In this document: positions 1 to 9,106 of the stretch, piece after piece | Layout of the letters: every line of letters begins with the position of its first letter | Numbering within the stretch: the stretch's first letter is position 1 | Source of the DNA: Planctomycetaceae bacterium | GTDB lineage: Bacteria; Planctomycetota; Planctomycetia; Planctomycetales; Planctomycetaceae | Direction of reading: 5' to 3' | Assembly: GCA_020426325.1 (NCBI GenBank) | Contig: JAGQQG010000064.1 | Coordinates: 1 to 33,435, forward strand | Length of the DNA stretch: 33,435 nt | Notes under the pieces: generated by a model | Database searches by the model: none | What the model was told of the DNA's origin: nothing | What the model saw: only the letters and a program-made list of their open reading frames with translations | Program-made: the position numbers and the translations under genes

Positions 1-78
1 GTCATGTCACAACGCACCGTCTACCTCATGCGCGGCATCGACCAATCCGGCGAGAATGATTTTCGGATTCGGTACTGA
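1..78 (+). CDS. C-terminal end of an unidentified protein (partial)
   Basis: The first plus-strand frame is open from the window edge to a TGA at 76-78 and ends in SGENDFRIRY. The 25 residues look like an ordinary polar protein tail, but the piece is too short to place in a family. It could equally be non-coding sequence that happens to lack a stop. Nothing recognisable lies between it and the symporter gene, which ends at 225 on the other strand. Confidence 0.3.
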   Translation, partial: VMSQRTVYLMRGIDQSGENDFRIRY

Positions 79-224
79 ATTCTCCCATCAATTCGACTCA
101 CACGCTTCCGACCCTCGCTTGCAGCTTATCGCCACCAAAAAACATGAGACGCTCTTCAACATCGCTAATCCGCAAGCACCCGCGGCGAAACAATTGAATT
201 GGGTAACCGCTCGTCGATCTCGCG

Positions 225-2147
225 TTATCGGTAATGATACAGCATGAACACCGCCATAGAACACAGGATCGCCGCCCAGAAACGATCTTCGATGAGTAGC
301 GCGGCCACGGGCGAGGCACCGTTTTCCTGTCGCTGTCGCTTGTGATGCACCACCGTCGGCGAGAAGGCCAACCACGTCCAGATCATCCCCAGCACGCCAC
401 ACACCGTCGGCGAGAGCATCTCACTGACCATGACCCACCCCAGTAACGCATACACACCAATCGACACGAGAATCATCCCGAACGAATTGACCAGCGTTCC
501 CGGAGCATGACCGCCGAGATCGGTCCATACGAGACGGCTCTTTTCACTGTCGGACAAGGTCATCAGGCTCACGATGATATGGATCACGAAACACAACAAC
601 AGCACGAACACGACTCGATGAAAGAACGCCAGCTTCGGCCCGAAGGCTTCGACGATACCTGGATAGCCACTTGCGAAGTTGTTGTAGCCCCACTCGACCA
701 GCCATGAGAAGAACACTCCCGACAGGATTGTGACGATCGATCCGGTCGCTGTTGCCCGTCGCCAGAACATGCCGAGGATGAACGTCACCAGCACCCCAGG
801 AGAGAGATAGTTCTGATAGTCGACGAGTTGCAGGAAGAAGTTCGCCTCGGAGTTCGGGTCGAGAATGAAGATGGCCATCAGGGCAGCCATCACCACGAGT
901 GCGACAATCGACAGTCGGCCAAAACGGATCAACTCCTTGTCCGTCGCGTTCGGATTCACGTACGGCTTGTAGAGGTCCATCGTGAGAATGGTCGCAGCCG
1001 AGTTCATCATGGAGTCGATCGATGAGAGGATGGCACCGATCAGTCCCGCAGCGATGATGCCGATGATGCCGTAACCGACCGGGATCACCAGTTTGACCAG
1101 TTCCGAAAAGGCCGCGTCTGGATCGACCGCCCGGTCGGGCATCTCCTTCTGGAACAGATAGAACGCCGCGATGCCGGCACCGATGGCGAAGAAGGGGATC
1201 AGCAGCTTCAGGAATCCCGCAGCAACGATGCCGATGCGGCCCTCACTGTCGCTGCGGGCACCCAATGCTCGCTGGACGATGAACTGGTTAGTCCCCCAGT
1301 AGAAAAAGTGCATGGCCATCAGCCCGGTGAAGGCTCCCGTCCAAGGCAGATCCGGATGATCCATCGGTAAGTACAACGACATCTTGTCCGCACCGCCGGC
1401 CCCCTGATCGATGGCCATCATGGCCCCCCAACCGCCGATCCGATGAAACGTGATCACCGCGACCACAATGCCGGCAGCCAACAACAGGCACGACTGAATC
1501 ACGTCCGTCCAGACAACCGCTTTCAGTCCACCGAAGATCGTGTAACTCGCAGAGATGACCGCGAGCGCGATCACAAACAGAGCGTAGTAGGTGAAGTCAA
1601 CATCAAGCTTGGTCCGTGCCGTGGATGACTCCGCGCCCGTCTCGCCAGCCAATGTCTCAACTTCTTCGGCGACTTCAACGAGTGCATCCCCCCCTAACAA
1701 CACACAGATCGTCCGCGAGCCGATGTACAACCCAGGCACCATCTGCACAAAAGCCATGATGATCACCATGATGATCGCATAGGCCACGCGACTACGGTCG
1801 TCATACCGACGCCCCAGGTACTCGGAGAGCGTATACAGATTGAGTTTGCGATAGACGGGCAGAAAGCCATAGCACAGCACCATCAGTCCTGCGATGGCCC
1901 CCAGTTCAAAGTGAGCCTGAGCAAACCCGATGCTGAAACCGATTCCCATCATGCCCACCATGTGGTTGGCACTCACGTTGCTGCCGAAGATTGACCCGGC
2001 GACGCCCCACCAGGGGAGTCCTCGACCCGCGAGGAAGTAATCTTCCGACGTGTTCTCCTTCCGGCCGGCAATCATCCCGACAACCATCGCACCAATCAGT
2101 GCGGCAAAGAAGATGAACAGATCGAGCGGCGTAAAGACGTCTCCCAC
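225..2147 (-). CDS. Sodium:solute symporter (SSS/SGLT family)
   Basis: Inner-membrane sodium-coupled transporter of 640 residues, a usual size for SGLT-like members with 13-14 membrane helices. Hydrophobic segments run through the whole protein. The family-typical segment GGLKAVVWTDVIQ follows a membrane helix, and the first helices carry a GRGLPWWGVAGS-type segment, as in sugar-type SSS proteins. The start is a GTG with AAAGGA seven bases upstream, a good Shine-Dalgarno match. It lies 143 bases downstream of the secreted alpha/beta hydrolase on the same strand, so the two may be co-expressed, with the hydrolase releasing a small product that the symporter imports. This is inference. The substrate (sugar, carboxylate or other) cannot be told from the sequence. 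The family call is firm. Confidence 0.9.
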   Translation of the reverse strand: MGDVFTPLDLFIFFAALIGAMVVGMIAGRKENTSEDYFLAGRGLPWWGVAGSIFGSNVSANHMVGMMGIGFSIGFAQAHFELGAIAGLMVLCYGFLPVYRKLNLYTLSEYLGRRYDDRSRVAYAIIMVIIMAFVQMVPGLYIGSRTICVLLGGDALVEVAEEVETLAGETGAESSTARTKLDVDFTYYALFVIALAVISASYTIFGGLKAVVWTDVIQSCLLLAAGIVVAVITFHRIGGWGAMMAIDQGAGGADKMSLYLPMDHPDLPWTGAFTGLMAMHFFYWGTNQFIVQRALGARSDSEGRIGIVAAGFLKLLIPFFAIGAGIAAFYLFQKEMPDRAVDPDAAFSELVKLVIPVGYGIIGIIAAGLIGAILSSIDSMMNSAATILTMDLYKPYVNPNATDKELIRFGRLSIVALVVMAALMAIFILDPNSEANFFLQLVDYQNYLSPGVLVTFILGMFWRRATATGSIVTILSGVFFSWLVEWGYNNFASGYPGIVEAFGPKLAFFHRVVFVLLLCFVIHIIVSLMTLSDSEKSRLVWTDLGGHAPGTLVNSFGMILVSIGVYALLGWVMVSEMLSPTVCGVLGMIWTWLAFSPTVVHHKRQRQENGASPVAALLIEDRFWAAILCSMAVFMLYHYR

Positions 2148-2290
2148 AGGGCGATCCTTTCAATGTTTGACAGATGAATGCTCAAAGTAGCCAGCACTCT
2201 CCGCGTGATGAACGGATGAAGGAAAACCTTTCGATCCATCAACACGACTGCAGGTGGCAGTGACATCTCGCGGAGAGAATCACAATCAGG

Positions 2291-3235
2291 TCACAGATGG
2301 TCGACGATCCACGCGATCGCGTCGGGGACCCAGTCCGCCGAGAGACGATGTCCGCCGTCGAAGAATCGCTGGTCGGAGATCGAGTTGTCGATGAGTGAGA
2401 ACCGGCCACGAGCATGAGGAACCGGACACATGGTATCGCCTGTGCCCAAGATTGTCAGGAAAGGCCGCTCACCAATCTCGCTCAGAAAGTTCTGCGGAGC
2501 GATGGGGGACCATTTCGATCGTTCCGCAGGCGTCGCCACCGCGACCGCCACCTTCACACGAGGTTCGACGCCGGTCAGTAGATGAGTCTGCGTGCCTCCC
2601 ATACTGTAACCGAGCACACCAATACGATCGGCATCAATGTCCGGTCGTGTCTCCAGAAAGTCGATGGCACGCCTGTAGTCACGAACGGTCTGAATGTAGA
2701 TGTCCTCCTGCGTGAAGTAACCCTTTCGCGGGTTCTCCCCTTCTGCCTGAAAGTGATTGACCGGAGCAAAGTCATTTTGAGCGATGCGATCGCCGTGACA
2801 CTGTGCATCAATGGCGAAGACCACATAGCCCGCCTTCAGCAGCGCCCTGCGGACATTACCTCCGCTGATGTAGTTGTCGTCAATCCACCAATGCTCTTTG
2901 GAACCGGACCATCCATGCAGAAGGAGTACACAGGGTTGCGTCCCAGTCACGGCAGAGTCGTACTGCAAATAGGCCGGCACGAGAAACCCCTGCACACCTC
3001 GAAAGACGATCTTCTCTCGCGAGTATCCGTCCTGTTCCTTTTTCTCGACGATGCGTGCTTCCAGCGGAATGCTGGGATCGTAGTCGTAGAACCTCATGAC
3101 CGCCTGCGTCGCTTCCGCTCCCAATCGTTCGACGTCAGCCACTTCGGGTTCATTGACGACAGGAGCGTCCGCGTTCAGTTGTTGACGATATGCGAGTGTC
3201 ATCACCAGGAGGATTGTCAGTCGGCAAACACGCAT
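2291..3235 (-). CDS. Secreted alpha/beta hydrolase (dienelactone hydrolase/acetyl-esterase-like)
   Basis: A 314-residue serine hydrolase with a short Sec-type signal peptide (residues 1 to about 22: MRVCRLTILLVMTLAYR...). The alpha/beta-hydrolase fold is shown by LLLHGWSGSKEHW (oxyanion loop, about residues 105-117), the nucleophile elbow GYSMGG (Ser211), the acid in GTGDTMCP (Asp267) and the histidine in GGHRLS (His296), so the triad looks complete. The ATG at 3235 is preferred over the GTG three bases upstream because AGGA sits seven bases before it. It is upstream of the symporter on the same strand. It probably acts as an esterase in the periplasm, but the substrate is unknown. The fold and catalytic residues are seen directly; the esterase role is inferred. 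Confidence 0.85.
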   Translation of the reverse strand: MRVCRLTILLVMTLAYRQQLNADAPVVNEPEVADVERLGAEATQAVMRFYDYDPSIPLEARIVEKKEQDGYSREKIVFRGVQGFLVPAYLQYDSAVTGTQPCVLLLHGWSGSKEHWWIDDNYISGGNVRRALLKAGYVVFAIDAQCHGDRIAQNDFAPVNHFQAEGENPRKGYFTQEDIYIQTVRDYRRAIDFLETRPDIDADRIGVLGYSMGGTQTHLLTGVEPRVKVAVAVATPAERSKWSPIAPQNFLSEIGERPFLTILGTGDTMCPVPHARGRFSLIDNSISDQRFFDGGHRLSADWVPDAIAWIVDHL

Positions 3236-3238
3236 CAC

Positions 3239-3582
3239 GTATTCCTCGAAATAATGGAATCTTCAACTTGACTTTCGCAAAGATGTAAAGACGCCTAGAA
3301 AAGGTTTTGAAACTGGTTCAACAGGGCATGGAAATCTGGCTTTGCGACTTGGCACCTTTGCGAGCCCCACCCGACGGAGGCGAAGAGGGCAAACTCGACT
3401 TGTAATTGTCATCCGTTTCTCCCAAGTGCTATACTGTGAGGTGCTTCGGCGAGGAGTACAATCGTCACCGACGATGACTGACGCCGAGGTCCGGAACAAA
3501 ATTGCCTACCACTGAATTCACGTCCTCACATTTGTGCCCGGTCGGGCATCCTGCCTCGTGAGGTCGAACAGGAGACGCGGTC
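3239..3582. other. Intergenic region between divergent genes
   Basis: This 344-base gap separates the minus-strand hydrolase from the plus-strand DUF1501 gene. Apart from a promoter-like pair at 3406-3435 I see no gene, RNA or strong hairpin in it. Confidence 0.6.
3406..3435 (+). promoter_or_regulatory. Candidate sigma-70 promoter for the DUF1501-sulfatase-SGNH genes
   Basis: TTGTCA (3406-3411) and TATACT (3430-3435) are separated by 18 bases. Each differs from the consensus by one base. It points toward the DUF1501 gene at 3583 and would give a leader of about 140 bases. Confidence 0.45.
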
Positions 3583-4959
3583 ATGCTGAAGATCGATGTG
3601 GGCGGATCGGGGAAGTACTGTGACGGCATCAGTCGTCGCAGCTTCGTGCAACTGGGCGTCGCAGGGATGGCGAGTCTCGGTCTCGCTGATGTACTCCGCG
3701 CGAAAGAGCAGGGAACCGGTCGCACGGCGAAAGCCCAATCGGCCATTCTCATCTGGCTCGATGGAGGCCCGGGCCATCTCGACACATACGACATGAAGCC
3801 AGAAGCACCAGCAGAGGTGCGGGGCATCTGGAGTCCGATCCGCACCAACGTGCCGGGCTTCGAGATGACCGAACTGTTCCCCAAGCAGGCCCAAGTCGCA
3901 GACAAATTCTCGATCGTCCGCTCGCTGCATCACGATACGGGGGACCACTTCGCCGGCGGGCACCGCATGCTCACTACGAAGGACATGGGCGTCAGCGGAG
4001 CCAACAACACGGGCAAGTTCCCTTCACTCGGATCGATCATCTCCCGCGAGCGCGGCCCCAACCGGCGAGGGATGCCTGCTTACGCCGCAGTCCCCGTCGC
4101 AAGCAGCATCGGCCTCAACCCCGGCTACTTCGGCGGCAACTGGCTCGGCGGACATCTCGACCCCTTCCAGACCGGCGGTGATCCCAGCAATGCCAATTTC
4201 AAAGTGCAGAATCTCGACCTTGCACCGGGTCTGTCGATTGATCGCCTCAATCACCGACGCACCCTCAACGCGACTCTCGACCGCATTCCGCGCACGCTTG
4301 ATGCCAGCGGCACGTTCAAGTCACTCGACAAGTTCGATCACGATGCCTTCGAGTTTGTCTCCGGCAAGCAGGCCCGTGAAGCGTTCGACATGTCTCGTGA
4401 GGATGAGGCCACCCGCGACGCCTACGGACGTCACTCGTGGGGACAGAGTGTGCTGCTTGCCCGTCGTCTCGTCGAAGCGGGCACCACATTCGTCACCGTG
4501 CACTTCGGCGGATGGGACCACCACTGGGATCTCAAGACAGGGATGGAGTCCTATCTCCCCCGCGTCGATTCAGCGGTCTCGGCCCTGTTCACCGATCTCG
4601 AGCAGCGAGGAATGTTGGACTCCACGCTCGTCATCCTCTGCGGCGAGTTCAGCCGCACGCCCCGCATGAACGACGGCGGCAACGGTGGCCCGCCGCTCAG
4701 CAAAGGCACGCCCGGCCGTGATCACTGGGGCAACGCGATGTTCTGCCTGCTCGGTGGCGGAGGCATCCGCGGCGGACAGATCATCGGCTCGACCGATGCC
4801 AAGGGGGAACGTCCGTTGACCCGTGCGGTCGAACCGATGCATATTCACGCCACGATCTACGAACTGATGGGCGTCGACCCAAAACTCCACCTGCTCGATC
4901 ACGCCGGACGCCCAACAGCCGTGATCGATGATCCCACTCCGATCCACGAGCTGATCTGA
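3583..4959 (+). CDS. DUF1501 domain protein, Tat-exported
   Basis: A 458-residue DUF1501 protein. This family belongs to the alkaline phosphatase/sulfatase superfamily and is greatly expanded in planctomycetes. The N-terminus has a twin-arginine signal (SRRSFVQLGVAG, arginines 18-19), so the protein should be exported folded. Typical landmarks follow: LIWLDGGPGHLDTYD (about 55-69), a SLHHDTGDHFAGGHRML segment, FGGWDHHWD, GEFSRTPRMN and GRDHWGNAM, which carry the Asp/His residues expected to bind metal. The ATG is preceded by AGGAG. The sulfatase and SGNH hydrolase follow on the same strand. The enzymatic activity of DUF1501 is not established; the usual pairing with PSD1 proteins suggests a role in degradation or sensing of complex substrates at the cell surface. 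Confidence 0.9.
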   Translation: MLKIDVGGSGKYCDGISRRSFVQLGVAGMASLGLADVLRAKEQGTGRTAKAQSAILIWLDGGPGHLDTYDMKPEAPAEVRGIWSPIRTNVPGFEMTELFPKQAQVADKFSIVRSLHHDTGDHFAGGHRMLTTKDMGVSGANNTGKFPSLGSIISRERGPNRRGMPAYAAVPVASSIGLNPGYFGGNWLGGHLDPFQTGGDPSNANFKVQNLDLAPGLSIDRLNHRRTLNATLDRIPRTLDASGTFKSLDKFDHDAFEFVSGKQAREAFDMSREDEATRDAYGRHSWGQSVLLARRLVEAGTTFVTVHFGGWDHHWDLKTGMESYLPRVDSAVSALFTDLEQRGMLDSTLVILCGEFSRTPRMNDGGNGGPPLSKGTPGRDHWGNAMFCLLGGGGIRGGQIIGSTDAKGERPLTRAVEPMHIHATIYELMGVDPKLHLLDHAGRPTAVIDDPTPIHELI

Positions 4960-4968
4960 ATTGGACCA

Positions 4969-4987
4969 CAGGAGCGCGAGGCTCCTG
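4969..4987. repeat. Small hairpin, 7-bp stem
   Basis: CAGGAGC and GCTCCTG flank a 5-base loop just after the DUF1501 stop. A second small hairpin (CGACAG-CC-CTGTCG) follows at 4994-5007. Neither has a T-run, so intrinsic termination is doubtful. A diverged copy of the right half (CTCCTGCCGAGCCG) occurs near 16170, which suggests a dispersed intergenic repeat. Confidence 0.55.
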
Positions 4988-5008
4988 TCGAGCCGACAGC
5001 CCTGTCGC

Positions 5009-5069
5009 CGTAGCTGAACTCGCCAGAGTTCAGACACTCTACCGCTGAATTCTGGCGAATCCAGCTACG
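5009..5069. repeat. REPIN-like inverted pair of hairpins
   Basis: Arms 5009-5033 and 5045-5069 are inverted copies matching at 22 of 25 positions. The left arm is itself a hairpin (CTGAACTC-GCCA-GAGTTCAG, 8-bp stem); the right arm forms a matching one with one mismatch. Two inverted hairpins around a short spacer is the layout of REPIN-type mobile palindromes. Confidence 0.7.
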
Positions 5070-5144
5070 AAAGGCATTCAACGCAGCCAATCAAGACGAG
5101 GCATGACAGATACCTTGCCCTCACAGTCACTTCCTAGGACTCTC

Positions 5145-6461
5145 ATGACTCGATCCCTGCGCTGTCTCATCGCACTGCTCTTGTTCGTCTACAATTCTGC
5201 GGCAAGCGGTGACGCCCCGCGTCCGAATGTCATTCTCATCATGGCGGATGACATTGGTTATGAGTGCTTCGGCTGTTACGGCAGCACACAGTATTCGACG
5301 CCTCACATCGACCGCATGGCCAAGCGGGGGATGCGGTTCACGCACTGCTACTCGCAGCCGCTGTGCACACCCAGCCGTGTAAAACTGATGACGGGCCTTT
5401 CCAACGTCCGGAACTATGCTGCGTTCTCCATACTGCGTCGTGATCAGAGGACGATCGGCCAATATTTTCACGACGCAGGCTATCACACGGCCATCGCGGG
5501 CAAGTGGCAACTACTAGGGGCAGACCAGTACTCGAAGCAATTCCGCGGCAAGGGGACCTGGCCGCAGGACACAGAATTTGACGAAATCTGCCTCTGGCAG
5601 GTCGACAAAATGGCCGAACGCTATCACGCGCCCGGACTGTGGATCAACGGCGAGAATCAACAGTTCGGTGACGACCAGTACGGCCCCGAGATCTGCGCGA
5701 ACTTCCTCATCGACTTCATGAAGGCCCATCAGGACGAACCCTTCTTCGTCTACTACCCGATGATCCTCGTGCATAATCCGTTTGTGCCGACTCCCGACAG
5801 TGCTTCGCTGACAAGCAAGAAACGACAACAGAACTTCGAGGACATGGTCGCCTACATGGACAAACTGGTCGGGCGCATCGTTCAGACGACCGAAGACCTG
5901 GGGATCGCGGAGCGGACGCTGATTCTGTTTACCGGCGACAACGGCACTAACAAGGAGATCACGTCGACCCTCAATGGCCGCGAGATCCAGGGAGGCAAGG
6001 GACTGATGACGGACGCAGGCACGCGAGTCGCACTGGTCGCACAATGGCCGGGAGTCATTCCCGAGGGCCAGGTCACCGACACGCTCGTCGACTTCTCCGA
6101 CTTCCTCCCGACAACGCTCGAAGCGACCGGGCAAGCTATTCCTCTGGGACTGGACGGGCAGAGCTTTCTCCCGCAGTTGCGAGGCGAGCGGGGAATGCCT
6201 CGCGAGTGGATTCACATGTACTACTGCCCCCGCCCCGAGCAGACGCCCCCCCAACAGTTCGTTCGCGACCAGCGATGGAAACTCTATGCCGACGGCCGGT
6301 TCTTCGACGTCGAGGCAGATGTGTTGGAACAACACCCTCTCGGAGACCTGGAAACCGGCAGTCCGGAGGCCACCGCTCACACAAAGCTGAAGCAGGCCCT
6401 TGCACAGTTTCCGTCGATGGGACAATCATTGCTGGACTTCGGTGAGACTTCCAACGAGTGA
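5145..6461 (+). CDS. Secreted sulfatase (formylglycine-dependent)
   Basis: A 438-residue type I sulfatase that hydrolyses sulfate esters, probably in the periplasm or outside the cell. It has a Sec signal peptide (MTRSLRCLIALLLFVYNSAASG). The signature CTPSR at residues 74-78 supplies the cysteine that is matured to formylglycine. ADD (35-36), AGKWQ (Lys120), the VHNPF histidine (210) and TGDNG (Asp265, Asn266) supply the metal and sulfate ligands known from the family. I place the start at 5145 because AGGA lies five bases upstream and a signal peptide follows directly; an in-frame ATG at 5103 would add 14 residues and spoil the signal. It follows the DUF1501 gene and precedes an SGNH hydrolase on the same strand. 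The target polysaccharide or glycoconjugate is not known. Confidence 0.92.
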   Translation: MTRSLRCLIALLLFVYNSAASGDAPRPNVILIMADDIGYECFGCYGSTQYSTPHIDRMAKRGMRFTHCYSQPLCTPSRVKLMTGLSNVRNYAAFSILRRDQRTIGQYFHDAGYHTAIAGKWQLLGADQYSKQFRGKGTWPQDTEFDEICLWQVDKMAERYHAPGLWINGENQQFGDDQYGPEICANFLIDFMKAHQDEPFFVYYPMILVHNPFVPTPDSASLTSKKRQQNFEDMVAYMDKLVGRIVQTTEDLGIAERTLILFTGDNGTNKEITSTLNGREIQGGKGLMTDAGTRVALVAQWPGVIPEGQVTDTLVDFSDFLPTTLEATGQAIPLGLDGQSFLPQLRGERGMPREWIHMYYCPRPEQTPPQQFVRDQRWKLYADGRFFDVEADVLEQHPLGDLETGSPEATAHTKLKQALAQFPSMGQSLLDFGETSNE

Positions 6462-6516
6462 AGTCTCTCAGTCATCTTCAGGCGACGTGACTTCAACTCT
6501 CACGGACAGGTTCACC

Positions 6517-7626
6517 ATGCTCGGACGATGCTTCGCGTTCTCGATTCTCTTTCTGGTCTTCGGGCCAGCGGTTGCTGACGACGTTGCAGAGAGCTCGCTG
6601 CGACTGACTCTTCCGCCGACGATGAATGCGGTCGTTGGCCAGGAGATGGGTCTGTACTTCGACAACATCGTCCTGACACAGTCGCCGGACGAACTGCAGT
6701 TTGATGTGACATGTGATATCGGGACGCTGTCACACAACTGCTGGACGGTCACGCCTTCTGCTGACCAAGTCGGTCTGCACGAGTTCACGGTAAGCGTCAG
6801 CGATTCGCACGGCGTTCAACAGGGACAGGGGGCACTCACTTTGCAGGTTGTGCCCGCCGATGCGCGGGCGGGGGAGTCCGTGACTCTTCTGATCGTAGGA
6901 GACAGCCTGACGCATGCGACGGTCTATCCGAACGAACTGGCGAGACTCCTTGGCGGACAAGGGAACCCGGACTGGTCGATGCTCGGCAGCCATCGCCCCG
7001 ACAGCGCAACCGCAGGAGTCGCTCATGAGGGCTACGGCGGCTGGACCTGGCAACGCTTCGCCAATCACTACGAGCCCGATCCCGACGGCACTTACAAGAA
7101 ACGCAGCAGTCCGTTCGTCTTCCTCGGTGAAAACGGGCAACCTCAACTCGATGTCGACCGCTTCTTCGACGAAGCGTGTGACGGCGAACGTCCTGATACG
7201 GTGTTCTTCCTGCTCGGCATTAACGACTGCTTTGGAGCGAACCCTGATGATCCAATCGCGATGGATGTCCGCATCGATGCCGTCCTGATGCACGCGGACA
7301 CAGTCCTGGCCGCCTTCCACGAGGCGGCTCCCGAGGCTGAGTTGGCGATCTGCCTGACGCCGCCGCCCAACACCAGAGAGTCTGCCTTTGAAGCCAACTA
7401 CAGAGGAGCCTACCACCGCTGGGGCTGGAAGCGGATCCAACATCGCCTCGTCGAAAGAATGCTCGAACACTTCGCGAATCGGGAGGATGAGAAACAGTTC
7501 CTCGTTCCGACTGAGTTGTTCATCGATCCCGAGAACGGCTACCCCGAGAACAACGCCGTCCATCCGAACGAAGTCGGCTATCATCAACTCGCCACCAGTA
7601 TGTACGCCTGGCTCAAGTCTCGGTGA
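6517..7626 (+). CDS. Secreted SGNH/GDSL hydrolase with N-terminal beta-sandwich-like region
   Basis: A 369-residue secreted esterase-type protein. Residues 1-20 (MLGRCFAFSILFLVFGPAVA) are a Sec signal. Residues of about 25-115 read like a bacterial Ig/cadherin-type domain. The SGNH core then starts with LLIVGDSLTHA (nucleophile Ser in GDSLT), has GINDCF (block III Asn) and ends with NNAVHPNEVGY (catalytic His). The residue three before the histidine, usually Asp, is Asn here. I chose the ATG at 6517 because the frame's upstream extension overlaps the sulfatase and lacks a signal peptide. The gene lies 55 bases after the sulfatase, so the two are probably co-transcribed, with deacetylation alongside desulfation as a plausible joint role (inference). 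It converges on the next gene with only six bases between stops. Confidence 0.85.
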   Translation: MLGRCFAFSILFLVFGPAVADDVAESSLRLTLPPTMNAVVGQEMGLYFDNIVLTQSPDELQFDVTCDIGTLSHNCWTVTPSADQVGLHEFTVSVSDSHGVQQGQGALTLQVVPADARAGESVTLLIVGDSLTHATVYPNELARLLGGQGNPDWSMLGSHRPDSATAGVAHEGYGGWTWQRFANHYEPDPDGTYKKRSSPFVFLGENGQPQLDVDRFFDEACDGERPDTVFFLLGINDCFGANPDDPIAMDVRIDAVLMHADTVLAAFHEAAPEAELAICLTPPPNTRESAFEANYRGAYHRWGWKRIQHRLVERMLEHFANREDEKQFLVPTELFIDPENGYPENNAVHPNEVGYHQLATSMYAWLKSR

Positions 7627-7632
7627 CGACTG

Positions 7633-9081
7633 TCAAGCGATGATCTCGTGAATCGGATTGCCGTGGTCGATGTCCAGACGTTTGCGACCGGGGATTTCGA
7701 GCTTGCGGGAGTCGAGGCCGAGCTGATGCAGGATCGTTGCGTGGATGTCGGTCACGTAGTGGCGATTCTCGACGGCGTGGAAGCCGATCTCGTCGGTTGC
7801 TCCATGGACGATGCCTTGTTTGAGTCCGCCGCCGGCCATCCAAACGGTGAAGCCGAAGATGTGATGGTCCCGTCCATCGGAACCCTGTGTCCCTGGCGTG
7901 CGACCAAACTCGGTCGCAAAGATCACCAGTGTGTCGTCGAGCATGCCGCGACGATCGAGGTCTTCGAGCAGTCCGCCGATCGGCTGGTCAACCGCCAGGG
8001 CGTTGCCTGAGTGATTCGCTTTGAGTCCTCCGTGAGCGTCCCACTTGCCGGCGCCGCCGGCACCGTGCTGAATCTGGATGAAGCGGACACCTCGCTCGAC
8101 CAATCGTCGGGCAGCGAGCAATTGCATCCCGAAATCACGGCTGTGTTCCTGGTCCAGCCCGTAGAGTGACTGCGTTTCTGCTGTCTCTTTCGAGAATTCG
8201 ACGACCTCCGGGATCGACCGCTGCATACGGAATGCCAGTTCGTACGAGGCGATCCGCGCGGCCATCGCCGGGTCATCCGGATACTCCACGCCCCGTAACG
8301 CATTCAGGCGATCGATGAGATTCCTGCCGACGGCCCGTGCATCCTCCGGAAATGGTCGCTGAGGCTGCGAGAAGTCGAGTGGATTCTCAGGATCAACGCG
8401 AACCGGGACCGCATCGTGAGCCGGACCGAGATAATGTCCATCCCGCTTGTTCCAATACTCACGGTTCCCCATTGAGATGTATTGGGGGAGGTTGTCATTC
8501 AGCGACCCCAGTCCATAGTGCACCCAGGCTCCCAGATTCGGAAAGTCTCCATCGTTCTGATGACGTCCGGAATGGAACTGTGTCTGGGCGCCGTGATTGC
8601 TGTCGGTCGTCCACATCGAACGGACCACAGCCAGTTTGTCGACATGCGAGGCGATGTGCGGGAACCAGTCCGCGACCTCGATACCACTTTCGCCGTGCTT
8701 GCGGAAACCGACCTGAAGCGGATAAAGCACGTTTCGCTGGCCACCGTTGGCGTCCGGGACAACAAGTCGCTCGATCGCCAACTTCTTGGGGTCCTGAGTA
8801 TCAGCGAACGGGGTCTCTGCAATCGTTTTGCCACCATACTCGGTGATTTTGGGTTTCGGATCGAAGCTCTCCATGTGGCTCACTCCGCCATTCATGAACA
8901 GCCAGATGACGCTTTTCGCCTTCGGGACCGAGTGAGGCTCGCCAGTCGGGGGAGACCATGCATGCGTGCCCGCCTGACTCTCTCGATGCAACATCGCACC
9001 CAGCGCAAGTCCGGTGAAGCCCATGCCCACGTCAGCCAGGAACGTGCGACGGTGTAAATGATTGTGCCGTCCAAAGTTCAT
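7633..9081 (-). CDS. DUF1501 domain protein, Tat-exported (second copy)
   Basis: A 482-residue DUF1501 protein of the common planctomycete type that is paired with PSD1. The N-terminus contains [10 protein letters not shown] followed by a hydrophobic stretch, a twin-arginine export signal. Family landmarks include [73 protein letters not shown] and [11 protein letters not shown]. The GAGG eight bases before the ATG supports the start. The gene begins 25 bases after the PSD1 gene on the same strand, the usual PSD1-DUF1501 order. It differs clearly from the DUF1501 at 3583, so the two are paralogues rather than a recent duplication. Biochemical function is not established. Confidence 0.92.
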   Translation of the reverse strand: MNFGRHNHLHRRTFLADVGMGFTGLALGAMLHRESQAGTHAWSPPTGEPHSVPKAKSVIWLFMNGGVSHMESFDPKPKITEYGGKTIAETPFADTQDPKKLAIERLVVPDANGGQRNVLYPLQVGFRKHGESGIEVADWFPHIASHVDKLAVVRSMWTTDSNHGAQTQFHSGRHQNDGDFPNLGAWVHYGLGSLNDNLPQYISMGNREYWNKRDGHYLGPAHDAVPVRVDPENPLDFSQPQRPFPEDARAVGRNLIDRLNALRGVEYPDDPAMAARIASYELAFRMQRSIPEVVEFSKETAETQSLYGLDQEHSRDFGMQLLAARRLVERGVRFIQIQHGAGGAGKWDAHGGLKANHSGNALAVDQPIGGLLEDLDRRGMLDDTLVIFATEFGRTPGTQGSDGRDHHIFGFTVWMAGGGLKQGIVHGATDEIGFHAVENRHYVTDIHATILHQLGLDSRKLEIPGRKRLDIDHGNPIHEIIA

Positions 9082-9106
9082 CCGATTTACCTCGTTGTCT
9101 CCCGGG

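Noticed and set aside
2197-2277. CTCTCCGCG ... CGCGGAGAG inverted repeat in the gap between hydrolase and symporter
   Set aside because: Only nine bases with 63 bases between them; too weak to call an operator or element.
2582-3271. Open frame of 229 codons opposite the alpha/beta hydrolase
   Set aside because: It is antisense to a gene with a complete catalytic triad, and its translation has no recognisable motif.
3343-3355. TTGGCACCTTTGC considered as a sigma-54 site
   Set aside because: Only seven bases separate GG and GC, where ten are required.
5514-6425. Open frame of 303 codons opposite the sulfatase
   Set aside because: Shadow frame of a clear sulfatase; no ribosome site or domain.
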